The notes beneath the pieces were generated by a model that did not search any database, had not been told where the DNA came from, and was given only the letters and a program-made list of their open reading frames with translations. 28,054 nucleotides of DNA from a virus: IMG/VR virus record IMGVR_UViG_3300027687_000056, positions 1 to 28,054 of that record; one strand, written 5' to 3'. Position 1 is the first letter of the stretch, and every line of letters starts with the position of its first letter. The position numbers and the translations under genes are program-made. This document shows positions 21,537 through 28,054 of this stretch, one piece after another.

Positions 21537-23251
21537 TATGTATTCTGCAATCTAGTGAAGTTTTTATACTTCTCAAATTTTAATATGTTGTTAAACTTGT
21601 CAAATAGTATATCGCCTTTGTGTGATATAATAAAGATGTTTTCATTTTTTAGTTTGTTGACTATCTTAAAGAAATCATCTGTGCCTTGTTGATCTAAACT
21701 ACTATCAAATATTTCATCTAGTATTAGTAAGTTTGTATTTACACTATTTTTCATTTTTGCAATAGTTCTCCAAGTAAATAATAATGCAAGGTCTATTCTT
21801 AACTTCTCTCCTTGACTAAAACTATTATAGGTAAATTCATCTCTATGACGACTCTTTACTGTTTCGTTAAATTCTTCATCTAAATGAAACGATACAAAGA
21901 AATCCATTGCCTGTAAGTATTGATTAATTAGATTGTTTATAATAGGTATGTACTTCTTAATTATATGTCCTCTAGCACCTTTATCACTTAACACTTCTCT
22001 TAATACATCAACATATTTCTTTTGATCTATTATCTTATCTGTTGATATTTTACAAGTTTCTAGTTCTTCTTTTAGTTGTTGTAGGTCTGTAGCAATAGTT
22101 TTACTGTCTGTTTGTTTGTTTTCTAGTTGTAGTATTTCTTCATTTATCTTATTACTATAATTGTTTATTTCTGTTAATGAAGTATTTACTTTTGCTACAT
22201 CAACATATAAGTCTGATAGTTTTTTAGATACAGCACCAAAGAAAGTAATCTTTTCTTCTACTTTAGTAATCTCACCAGTTAGTTTTTGCATACCATCGTT
22301 GAGAGTTTTTACTTTACCTTTTAATTCATCTTGTTTATTATGTTTAAAGTCTTCGTCAATAGGTTGTGTACAAGTAGGACAGTTGTCATTCTCACTAAAG
22401 AATTGTAAGTTTTTATTATGATTTTCTAAATTAGTTTCTATTTTAGTTTCTATCTTCTCTAGTTCTTTCAACTTGCTATCTGATTCGTCTTTGTCTTTTA
22501 GTTGTGTTGTATGTTCTTCTATTGAAGTATTTAAATCTGTTATCTTATTTGAGTAGTCTTCTTTTGCTTTTATATGTTTATCTAATTGTAGTTTCTTATC
22601 ATCTATATCGGTTGTATTTAATTCTGATAGTGATTTAAAATGTTTCATTTCTGTTTCATACTTTGTTTCTAATAGATCACATTTATGTTTTACATTTAAA
22701 ACTTCTTTTGATAACTGACCTTGTTGATCTCTTAATATTAAATCCATTTGAGTAAATACTTTTACATCTAATATTTCTTCAACGACATCTCGTCTGTATC
22801 TTGCCTTCATTTTCATAAAAGGTTCGTATGAAGAAGAACCTAGTATAACAACTTGAATAAATGATCTATAATTTAACTTCATAATATTGTGTTCTAAATA
22901 TTTTTGATAGTCTATACTAGAGGCATTTTGATTTAACAATTGGCCATTCTCATATATTTCAAATAGATTAGGTTTTATACTTCGTTTAACTTTATATTGT
23001 TTTGTTCCTACATCAAAGTCTATCTCTACTTCACATTCACTATTGTTAATAGTGTTTACCATTTGTTCTTTTTTAATTATTCTAAAAGGTTTATTAAATA
23101 ATGCCCAGCACAATGCGTCAAGTAAAGTAGATTTACCTGATCCGTTTTGTCCTATAACAAGTGTTGTAGGAGATTTTACTAAATCTATTTCTATTGGTGT
23201 GTTACCTGTTGATAGAAAGTTTTTATATCTTATCTTTTTAAAAATTATCAA
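21536..23251 (-). CDS. 46: Recombination nuclease subunit, Rad50/SbcC-like (gp46)
   Basis: The 571-residue SMC-like ATPase is close to T4 gp46 (560 aa). It has Walker A GQNGSGKST (34-42), long coiled coils around a zinc hook CPTC (291-294), ABC signature SFSQGEKLRID (477-487) and Walker B LLILDEIFDSSLD (508-520). With gp47 it processes double-strand ends for recombination-dependent replication and degrades host DNA. The start is a TTG overlapping the upstream oxygenase stop as TTGA, preceded by AGGTGA. The N-terminus IIFKKIRYKNFLSTGNTPIE matches the family start. It is separated from gp47 by a 2OG oxygenase gene. Confidence 0.96.
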   Translation of the reverse strand: MIIFKKIRYKNFLSTGNTPIEIDLVKSPTTLVIGQNGSGKSTLLDALCWALFNKPFRIIKKEQMVNTINNSECEVEIDFDVGTKQYKVKRSIKPNLFEIYENGQLLNQNASSIDYQKYLEHNIMKLNYRSFIQVVILGSSSYEPFMKMKARYRRDVVEEILDVKVFTQMDLILRDQQGQLSKEVLNVKHKCDLLETKYETEMKHFKSLSELNTTDIDDKKLQLDKHIKAKEDYSNKITDLNTSIEEHTTQLKDKDESDSKLKELEKIETKIETNLENHNKNLQFFSENDNCPTCTQPIDEDFKHNKQDELKGKVKTLNDGMQKLTGEITKVEEKITFFGAVSKKLSDLYVDVAKVNTSLTEINNYSNKINEEILQLENKQTDSKTIATDLQQLKEELETCKISTDKIIDQKKYVDVLREVLSDKGARGHIIKKYIPIINNLINQYLQAMDFFVSFHLDEEFNETVKSRHRDEFTYNSFSQGEKLRIDLALLFTWRTIAKMKNSVNTNLLILDEIFDSSLDQQGTDDFFKIVNKLKNENIFIISHKGDILFDKFNNILKFEKYKNFTRLQNT

Positions 23252-23799
23252 GTTGCGTCACCTGTGTAAACATTTGTGTTTAATACTATTCTTCTTGCTG
23301 TATCTGTTTGAGTTACACCATAATGTTCTTGTTTGCCATCAAAGATAACTAGTGAGTTTTCAATTGATGGTACTTTTATTGCTTTACCTTCGTCATCAAA
23401 TACAAAGGTGTATCCATCGCAGTTAGTAAAATTAAATACCGAAGTAAAAATGGATGCTGGTTGCATTGGAATATCTGTATGTCTTCCGTGTTCAACTGGT
23501 TCTTTTTGATTTAGATACATATTCAATTTCATTTTAAGTAATTTTGAGTTAGTAAATTCAAGTTTTTCTTTTTGGAAATCTTCTATACAACCAAAGAGAG
23601 GTAGTATATCTTTGTCCCAAACTTCAGTTTTTGAATCTGATAGTTCAGGACGACAATATAATGTTTTAGTAAGCATATGTTTGCCATCACCTCTTATCGT
23701 TTCGTTTTTGTAGTTCCAATCAAACAATTCATTTTCTACAATTCTTTTCATATACTGAAACAAAGGTTTAGGTAAAAAATCTTTTATTATTTTTATCAT
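23248..23799 (-). CDS. 2OG-Fe(II) oxygenase between genes 47 and 46
   Basis: This 183-residue protein starts IKIIKDFLPKPLFQYMKRIV, the lead-in common in P4H-like phage oxygenases. It then has VEHGRHTDIPMQPASIFTSV (about 107-126) with the H-x-D iron ligands. SLVIFDGKQEHYGVTQTDTARRIVLN (about 148-173) has the distal His and the Arg for 2-oxoglutarate. It differs from the two other oxygenases of this window by a true H-x-D motif. Substrate unknown. It is fused into the recombination operon by ATGA with gp47 and TTGA with gp46, so it is co-expressed with the Mre11/Rad50-like complex. In T4 this gap holds small unrelated genes. Confidence 0.78.
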   Translation of the reverse strand: MIKIIKDFLPKPLFQYMKRIVENELFDWNYKNETIRGDGKHMLTKTLYCRPELSDSKTEVWDKDILPLFGCIEDFQKEKLEFTNSKLLKMKLNMYLNQKEPVEHGRHTDIPMQPASIFTSVFNFTNCDGYTFVFDDEGKAIKVPSIENSLVIFDGKQEHYGVTQTDTARRIVLNTNVYTGDAT

Positions 23800-24854
23800 T
23801 CGTTTGCCTCAACATATAGTTCTTTAGTAAAGTCTTTTAATTTCTTTCTATCTAAATCTGTATCAATTTGTTCAATGTAGTTATCTAGGAAAGTCATAGT
23901 ATCTTCTCCTTGATCTAGTATGTTTGCTTTTACAGTTTGTTGAATATCTACCGGATCTTCTATTATTTGTAATTCGTGTACATTGCTATTAGTGTAAAAC
24001 TTTTCTACAAGTTTGTTATACATTTCTTCGTTTGTTTTAAATGATACAAACATTTTAACAAAGCAATTTTCGTAAGGTGTTAGATCAAAGTTATTATAGT
24101 CTTTTGTTCTATCATCATATATTATCTTTTTAAATATAGCAAGATCATTAGGTATTCTTTCTAACTCTCTTGTTTCTGTATCAAAAATATGAAACCCTTT
24201 AGGGCAGTTGTGATCTGACCACATAATCTGATACTGTGTACCTAGATAATAGATAAGTCCGTCATCTGATTTTTTATGAAAGTGACCAGACATAACTTTT
24301 TCAAATCTTTTAAATTGTTCTTTCTCTAGTCCGTGCATATTCATATGACCTTTGTGCATTTCAAAACCTTTAATTTCTAAATGTCCAAAACATATAGCAG
24401 CCTCCGAGTGATCTATTGCGTGTATTGAATCTTCGTAATTGTCATCACATATCCAAGGTAAGAATAACATACGACAACCACCTAGTTCTACTTCTTTGGG
24501 ACCATCATATATCCAAGGTTCGTTTACACCGTCAAAAGATGTACACAATTGTTCAATTGAGTTTACTTTGTTTGTGTTCTTGTAATAGGTATCGTGGTTA
24601 CCTAATATGATATGTGTATCTATCTTTAACTCCCATAGTCTTTTCCAAAATTTCTTTTGAAAGTTATGGGCAGTATTAAAGTTAATAAATTTTCGTCTAT
24701 CAACAACATCACCTAAATGTATTAATGTATCTATCTTGTTTTCTATTAGATAAGGAAAAAACTTTTCATCATAAAAACGGTTTTGATAGTTTATAAAAGC
24801 AGGTGAGTCGTTACGACAACCAAAATGCGTATCATTCAATAGTGCTATTTTCAT
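23796..24854 (-). CDS. 47: Recombination nuclease subunit, Mre11/SbcD-like (gp47)
   Basis: This 352-residue protein (T4 gp47 is 339 aa) has the calcineurin-like phosphoesterase motifs in order: LNDTHFG (6-12), HLGDVVDRR (46-54), LGNHDTYY (84-91), CFGHLEIKG and MSGHFHKK. These residues bind two Mn ions for the nuclease that works with gp46. It starts inside the gp55 stop (TAATG), so late sigma factor and nuclease are translated from one message. Its stop overlaps the following oxygenase start as ATGA. Confidence 0.97.
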   Translation of the reverse strand: MKIALLNDTHFGCRNDSPAFINYQNRFYDEKFFPYLIENKIDTLIHLGDVVDRRKFINFNTAHNFQKKFWKRLWELKIDTHIILGNHDTYYKNTNKVNSIEQLCTSFDGVNEPWIYDGPKEVELGGCRMLFLPWICDDNYEDSIHAIDHSEAAICFGHLEIKGFEMHKGHMNMHGLEKEQFKRFEKVMSGHFHKKSDDGLIYYLGTQYQIMWSDHNCPKGFHIFDTETRELERIPNDLAIFKKIIYDDRTKDYNNFDLTPYENCFVKMFVSFKTNEEMYNKLVEKFYTNSNVHELQIIEDPVDIQQTVKANILDQGEDTMTFLDNYIEQIDTDLDRKKLKDFTKELYVEANE

Positions 24855-25414
24855 TACGACAGAAAGTAATCTAGTGTGCTACTCTTTGTTTTCTTCTTTC
24901 TTTTTTTCTTTTTCTTTGCTAGATCATCAGCAATTTTTTGTTGTTCATCAACAGACATATTCTTTTTAAGAAATTCTGTAAACTGGTTTTTAAATTCTCT
25001 ATCTTCACCTGGTTGCAAAGTCATATCATCATAATTAGATTCTGTTATAAGTCTATTTTTAATAGTTACTTGTTTTTTCTCTTTCTGTATTCTTCTTATG
25101 AAGGCATAATATATTATTTGCGTGAAGTATGCAAAAGGATTGTTTGATTTCTTTGGATTAAAATTGTCTAGGTACTGTAAGCAGTTTTCTATACCATCAC
25201 TAATCATATCATCTCTAAATGTATAATTAATAAAATTTGGTCTATAAGATAAGTGATTCGCTATCTTTAAAAAACAACCACCAATGTAATCTGTAACAAG
25301 TGGTTTTTCTGTTTTCTTTCTTTCCGCCTTGTTAACTCCTTTTTTATATTCCACCATTGCAGCTAAAAATTCTTTATTGTTTACATAGTGTTCTTTTTTT
25401 GTAGTTTTTCTCAT
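24854..25414 (-). CDS. 55: Late-transcription sigma factor (gp55)
   Basis: The 186-residue product resembles T4 gp55 (185 aa). Shared features are YVNNKEFLAAMVEYKKG near the start, MISDGIENCLQYLDNFNPKK (the DGIE...NF block of sigma region 2) and NPFAYFTQIIYYAFIRRIQK. gp55 directs host RNA polymerase to late promoters when bridged to the gp45 clamp. A very basic linker (KKKKKRKKKTKSS) leads to the end LDYFLS, equivalent to the SLDFLY clamp-binding motif of T4 gp55. The ATG at 25414 coincides with the predicted transcription start of its own promoter and has no Shine-Dalgarno, so a leaderless mRNA is predicted. Confidence 0.95.
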   Translation of the reverse strand: MRKTTKKEHYVNNKEFLAAMVEYKKGVNKAERKKTEKPLVTDYIGGCFLKIANHLSYRPNFINYTFRDDMISDGIENCLQYLDNFNPKKSNNPFAYFTQIIYYAFIRRIQKEKKQVTIKNRLITESNYDDMTLQPGEDREFKNQFTEFLKKNMSVDEQQKIADDLAKKKKKRKKKTKSSTLDYFLS

Positions 25415-25420
25415 TATCTT

Positions 25421-25449
25421 AATATAACACCTTTCTCTTAAAAAGTCAA
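25421..25449 (-). promoter_or_regulatory. Promoter predicting a leaderless mRNA for gp55
   Basis: On the minus strand TTGACT (25449-25444), a 17-nt spacer and TATATT (25426-25421) with TG-T before the -10 are found. Six nucleotides (AAGATA) lie between the -10 and the ATG, so position +1 falls on the A of the ATG. Confidence 0.65.
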
Positions 25450-25504
25450 TGTTTAAATGAAATTTCGGTTACTTTTTTTATTGTAGTTTGGCTCTGAATC
25501 AGCA

Positions 25505-25532
25505 TTGACTTTTCGGTAAATCTGTGTATAAT
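25505..25532 (+). promoter_or_regulatory. Plus-strand promoter-like sequence pointing into LSm/uvsW genes
   Basis: TTGACT (25505-25510), a 16-nt spacer and TATAAT (25527-25532) with TGTG before the -10 lie in the 160-nt gap between the LSm-like gene and gp55. The predicted start is near 25539. A second, weaker pair follows: TTGACC (25548-25553) and TATTCT (25570-25575), also at 16 nt. No plus-strand gene follows, so any transcript would be antisense. Nothing else is seen in this gap besides the gp55 promoter. Confidence 0.5.
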
Positions 25533-25574
25533 AGAGCGTGTAGCGGGTTGACCAGAGACCTAGCTATAGTATTC

Positions 25575-26018
25575 TTAATGGATAGTTTTATCCATATCTT
25601 CATCATCAAAATCTTCATCAAATATATCACCTATCTTTTCATTCTGAGCGTCCGTAAACCTTTGTTGTTTGTAGTTTTGTTGCCTAACAGGAACGGGTTT
25701 TACATCATAGTTCACAGCAATGTTAACATAACTACTAATCATTTCAGCAGACGCATTTGTTATTGTCATTATTTTATTCTTAGGAATAGTTATTACTTTA
25801 TCTGGAGTGTAAGAACACCATTTAATTAAAGCGATATAGTCTTTGAATCCTGTCATTGTCATTTGAGGAACATACTTAATTAGTAACGGTTTTTCGATTC
25901 GTACTAATTGAGAGTTTTCTGGTAACTGATTCTTACCTGTGGGTAATACAGTTACAACATCTTCTCCATTGACTAACTTGATTATCTTAACGCCTATTAG
26001 TGGTTTATCTACATTCAT
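25575..26018 (-). CDS. LSm/Sm-like phage protein (paralogue of 5206-5526)
   Basis: This 147-residue protein has an Sm-like start, GVKIIKLVNGEDVVTVLPTG, then RIEKPLLIKYVPQ, and a second strand block VITIPKNKIMTITNASAEMI. The same blocks are found in the protein at 5206-5526. An additional C-terminal tail is acidic (GDIFDEDFDDEDMDKTIH) and would suit interaction with basic partners. RNA chaperone or ring-forming activity is an inference from the Sm-like pattern. Such proteins recur next to uvsW and gp55 in marine T4-like phages without assigned roles. It follows uvsW closely (ATG at 26018, uvsW stop at 26020 in the transcribed order). Confidence 0.55.
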   Translation of the reverse strand: MNVDKPLIGVKIIKLVNGEDVVTVLPTGKNQLPENSQLVRIEKPLLIKYVPQMTMTGFKDYIALIKWCSYTPDKVITIPKNKIMTITNASAEMISSYVNIAVNYDVKPVPVRQQNYKQQRFTDAQNEKIGDIFDEDFDDEDMDKTIH

Positions 26019-26019
26019 A

Positions 26020-27498
26020 TTATTTTAACTCCACATTATGGATCTCGTATTCAAAATCCTCTTCGTTGTATATATTTATCCTTTCTCTAAAGTGTGCAAG
26101 AGTATAATTTTCTTTTTCATTGTGCGTTAAATCATCTGCTATATCATACAAAGTAGCATCCGAATCATTATCTTTTAATCTTAAACCTCTACCAATTGAT
26201 TGCAAGTTTCTTATTCTACTTTTACTAGGACTTGCAAAAACTATATTGTGTAAGTTTCTAATATTAATACCAGTAGAGAAAGTACCATAACTAGCAACTA
26301 TGATTGCACCTTCAGACTTTTCAGTTATAAATCTAATCTTTTCTCTTTCTTCAGCTGCCACACCACCATAAACAAAGAACACTTGTTTGTCTGATTTTTC
26401 TTCTATTAACTTTTGAAGTATCACTCCGTGTTTCTCTACATATTGAAATAAGACTAAAGTATTACCTTGTAGTCCTGTAACTAAATTACGAATATACTTG
26501 TTTCTTTTTTCATTAGAAACCAAATAGTCCATTTCTTCTTGGTATGTTTTGCCAAACATATCAGCTCTGACCTGTTTATCGTGTTGTAAAATTAAACAGA
26601 AAATTTTTAAATTAGCAAGTTGTTTCTTTTCTTGTAGTTCACTTGTAGATACTACTTTGTTTACTGTGCCAAACAGACCTTCTAATACGAGTTTGTGTGT
26701 TTTAGTGCCATCTAAAGTACCTGTAAGACCTACTCTATATTTGCACTTCTCTAGTTTAGACATTATCTTTGTTAATGAAACGGCTTTAAACAAGTGTGCT
26801 TCGTCACCAACAACCATACCATATTGTTCAAACCATTTCTTTGGTAGATTGTAAATAGACTGCCACGTACTGATTACTACTCGTTTGGTAGTGTCCTTAT
26901 CGTGTCCTTGGTATATTCTGTGTACATTGCGATCACTATTATATCCATAGTCTTTAAAGTCTTTATATAACTGTTCCACTAAAGATGTTGTTGGTACAAT
27001 TATTAATATCTTATCTTGTTTCTTTTCTTTTAACCTTAACAGATTGTATATTAACATTAGATAAATGATTAACGATTTACCTGAGGCAGTTGGCGACAAC
27101 AACAAACATCTACTCTTTGTTATAGAGTGTACAAATGCTTCTCGTTGATAATCTCTTATTTCTATTTTAGGTATCTTTAATGCTTTTAAAAATCTAGTTA
27201 CATCATCAGCATTAGTTTGTACATCTTTAATTTTAGTACCATCAACTATCTGTATGTTGTTCTTTTCGCACCAGTCAATAATGTAAGGATACAATCCTGC
27301 ATATATCTTACCAGTTGCATAAGCAAATAACCTAATTTTTCCATCCCATACTCTATTACGAAATGCTGGCATAAACTTATATCCAGGTACCTCAAAGGTA
27401 AAGTATTCACCTAATTCTCTACGAATATCAGCGTCTGCTTCTATCTTTAAATAGACTTCGTTTATTTTATCTATGATAAGGTATCTTGTTATGGTCAT
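26020..27498 (-). CDS. uvsW: UvsW-type DNA helicase
   Basis: This 492-residue SF2 helicase (T4 UvsW is 503 aa) has an N-terminal domain followed by LLLSPTASGKSLIIYLML (132-149, Walker A), VVGDEAHLFKAV (229-240, DEAH box), KYRVGLTGTLDGT (motif III) and, near the end, SIGRGLRLKDNDSDATLYDI (motif VI with arginine fingers). UvsW unwinds branched DNA and R-loops, reversing forks and shutting off origin-primed replication in favour of recombination-dependent replication. It lies directly after uvsY, the gene for a recombination mediator, with 2 nt between. Confidence 0.96.
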   Translation of the reverse strand: MTITRYLIIDKINEVYLKIEADADIRRELGEYFTFEVPGYKFMPAFRNRVWDGKIRLFAYATGKIYAGLYPYIIDWCEKNNIQIVDGTKIKDVQTNADDVTRFLKALKIPKIEIRDYQREAFVHSITKSRCLLLSPTASGKSLIIYLMLIYNLLRLKEKKQDKILIIVPTTSLVEQLYKDFKDYGYNSDRNVHRIYQGHDKDTTKRVVISTWQSIYNLPKKWFEQYGMVVGDEAHLFKAVSLTKIMSKLEKCKYRVGLTGTLDGTKTHKLVLEGLFGTVNKVVSTSELQEKKQLANLKIFCLILQHDKQVRADMFGKTYQEEMDYLVSNEKRNKYIRNLVTGLQGNTLVLFQYVEKHGVILQKLIEEKSDKQVFFVYGGVAAEEREKIRFITEKSEGAIIVASYGTFSTGINIRNLHNIVFASPSKSRIRNLQSIGRGLRLKDNDSDATLYDIADDLTHNEKENYTLAHFRERINIYNEEDFEYEIHNVELK

Positions 27499-27500
27499 TG

Positions 27501-27929
27501 TTAGATAGCGCCACTAGTAAACTTTCTCCAGTCAATAGCATTCTTAATATTAAATGATCTATTGGAGATTTGTCTTACCGTTCTATCTAAAAAATCTACT
27601 GTTACTTCCAAGTATTTAACCTTTTGATGTGCCTTTGTGTACTCGTCATCGGCCTCAATATATCTATCAACATCTGATCTCATAATTTTTAAGTTAAAAG
27701 GTTTCAATTGATAAACAGCAGGATCAGATTTACCTGTGTAGTATTCCCACTTATCTCTTTTGATTAATTTAAATTCATCTTCAGCACGAGTCAATAATAA
27801 CTTAAACTTTGTTAAGTGTTTCAAAAATTCGTTGTGTAGTTGAGGGGTCTTTAATGATTCTAAATCTAATTCAGTATCATTAATTTTTAGCTTCTTATCA
27901 GCTAGTTCTTGCAGTTGTTCTAAATCCAT
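27501..27929 (-). CDS. uvsY: UvsY-type recombination mediator
   Basis: The protein has 142 residues from the ATG at 27929 (T4 UvsY is 137 aa), starting MDLEQLQELADKKLKINDTE, which matches T4's MRLEDLQEEL opening. It has a WEYYTGKSDPAVYQLKPF segment comparable to LDYYSGRGDG in T4 and a C-terminal RSFNIKNAIDWRKF like GFAIKHIQDMRAF. UvsY loads the UvsX recombinase onto gp32-coated single-stranded DNA. GGAG lies 5 nt before the ATG. A longer reading of the frame upstream is rejected because another coding frame occupies it. Confidence 0.9.
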   Translation of the reverse strand: MDLEQLQELADKKLKINDTELDLESLKTPQLHNEFLKHLTKFKLLLTRAEDEFKLIKRDKWEYYTGKSDPAVYQLKPFNLKIMRSDVDRYIEADDEYTKAHQKVKYLEVTVDFLDRTVRQISNRSFNIKNAIDWRKFTSGAI

Positions 27930-27938
27930 AATAACTCC

Positions 27939-27967
27939 ATTATAACACAAAACTCTTAAAAAATCAA
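27939..27967 (-). promoter_or_regulatory. Sigma70-type promoter immediately before uvsY
   Basis: On the minus strand TTGATT (27967-27962), a 17-nt spacer and a perfect TATAAT (27944-27939) with TG-T before it are found. The predicted start at about 27932 leaves only a 3-nt leader, so the GGAG element (27938-27935) would lie upstream of +1 on this transcript. Confidence 0.6.
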
Positions 27968-27969
27968 GT

Positions 27970-28054
27970 TTAAGAGGTTGTAATTGTTGTTCTACTCGCC
28001 TGACTATTAGCGAAATCGTATATTTTATATTCAAAAGTTACAGTTGCCGTTAAG
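27970..28054 (-). CDS. 3' end of an upstream gene (partial, 27 codons)
   Basis: The minus-strand frame entering at 28054 is open for 27 full codons to TAA at 27972-27970, just before the -35 of the uvsY promoter. The residues (LTATVTFEYKIYDFANSQ, then a Thr/Ser-rich end) have an alternating beta-strand pattern like the C-terminus of a structural protein. In marine T4-like phages the gene before uvsY is often the tail-completion gene 3, but too little is visible to name it. Confidence 0.5.
   Translation of the reverse strand, partial: LTATVTFEYKIYDFANSQASRTTITTS

Noticed and set aside
24890-24925. Possible programmed frameshift at the A-rich tract encoding the lysine-rich end of gp55
   Set aside because: The zero frame already continues into the expected clamp-binding end LDYFLS, so no frameshift is needed.
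25470-25570. tRNA-like pairing: GGCTCTG with CAGAG-A-CC about 70 nt apart
   Set aside because: No D-arm, anticodon arm or T-loop consensus (TTCRA) could be placed on either strand; the region reads better as promoters.
27930-28034. N-terminal extension of UvsY
   Set aside because: The extension covers a promoter and the 3' end of another coding frame; the ATG at 27929 matches the known UvsY N-terminus.
1-28054. CRISPR arrays, insertion sequences, attachment sites
   Set aside because: No regularly spaced repeats, transposase genes or integrase genes were seen.

Overview
The window is a 28 kb piece of a T4-like (Tevenvirinae-type) marine myovirus genome. Every supported protein gene lies on the minus strand, so the module reads from high to low coordinates. 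Genes are tightly packed, with stop/start overlaps such as ATGA, TAATG, GTGA and TTGA. The DNA is strongly AT-rich. The core genes are recognisable T4 homologues: UvsY, UvsW, gp55, gp47, gp46, gp45, gp44, gp62, RegA and gp43. Extra genes (bS21, a RimK-type ligase, peptide deformylase, Hsp20, a CobS/CobT-like pair, 2OG-Fe(II) oxygenases) resemble those of phages of abundant marine bacteria such as SAR11/Pelagibacter or cyanobacteria. The host itself cannot be read from the sequence.

Layout in transcription order. (1) 28054-23796: the 3' end of an upstream gene, then uvsY, uvsW, an LSm-like protein, the late sigma factor gp55, a 2OG oxygenase (23248-23799) lying between gp47 and gp46, and gp47 (recombination and late transcription). 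(2) 23251-16763: gp46, a second 2OG oxygenase, peptide deformylase, a PLP enzyme of the ACC-deaminase fold, an exostosin-like glycosyltransferase, a third 2OG oxygenase and a DNA methyltransferase. (3) 16671-12408: a VWA protein with an N-terminal HExxH domain, a MoxR/CobS-type AAA+ ATPase and two small membrane proteins. (4) 12389-11434: ribosomal protein bS21, a 190-nt structured non-coding stretch with a textbook H-type pseudoknot and a long hairpin, then Hsp20. (5) 11310-2407: a DUF262-HNH protein, the sliding clamp and clamp loader (45/44/62), RegA, a RimK-RimB fusion, a second LSm-like protein, a 2Fe-2S ferredoxin and DNA polymerase gp43. (6) 2407-1: a DNA-modification cluster with a Mom/DruA-like protein, an MT-A70 methyltransferase, a GNAT protein, the N-terminal part of another methyltransferase and two tiny membrane ORFs.

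How the parts fit. The core replisome and recombination genes are combined with at least four genes that touch translation (bS21, RimK-RimB, peptide deformylase, RegA), which suggests reprogramming of host ribosomes. gp43 and gp55 both end in short hydrophobic motifs expected to bind the gp45 clamp, linking replication to late transcription. Several sigma70-type promoters can be read. Nearly all have a 17-nt spacer, and many have an extended -10. Two of them put the predicted transcription start exactly on the A of the ATG (gp55 and the VWA protein), predicting leaderless mRNAs. One promoter-like sequence points the opposite way, into the LSm/uvsW genes.

The least explained elements are the structured RNA between bS21 and Hsp20, the AAA+/VWA-peptidase/membrane-protein cassette, the DUF262-HNH gene inside the replication core, and the set of redox and modification enzymes (three 2OG oxygenases, ferredoxin, PLP enzyme, glycosyltransferase, four DNA-modification candidates).
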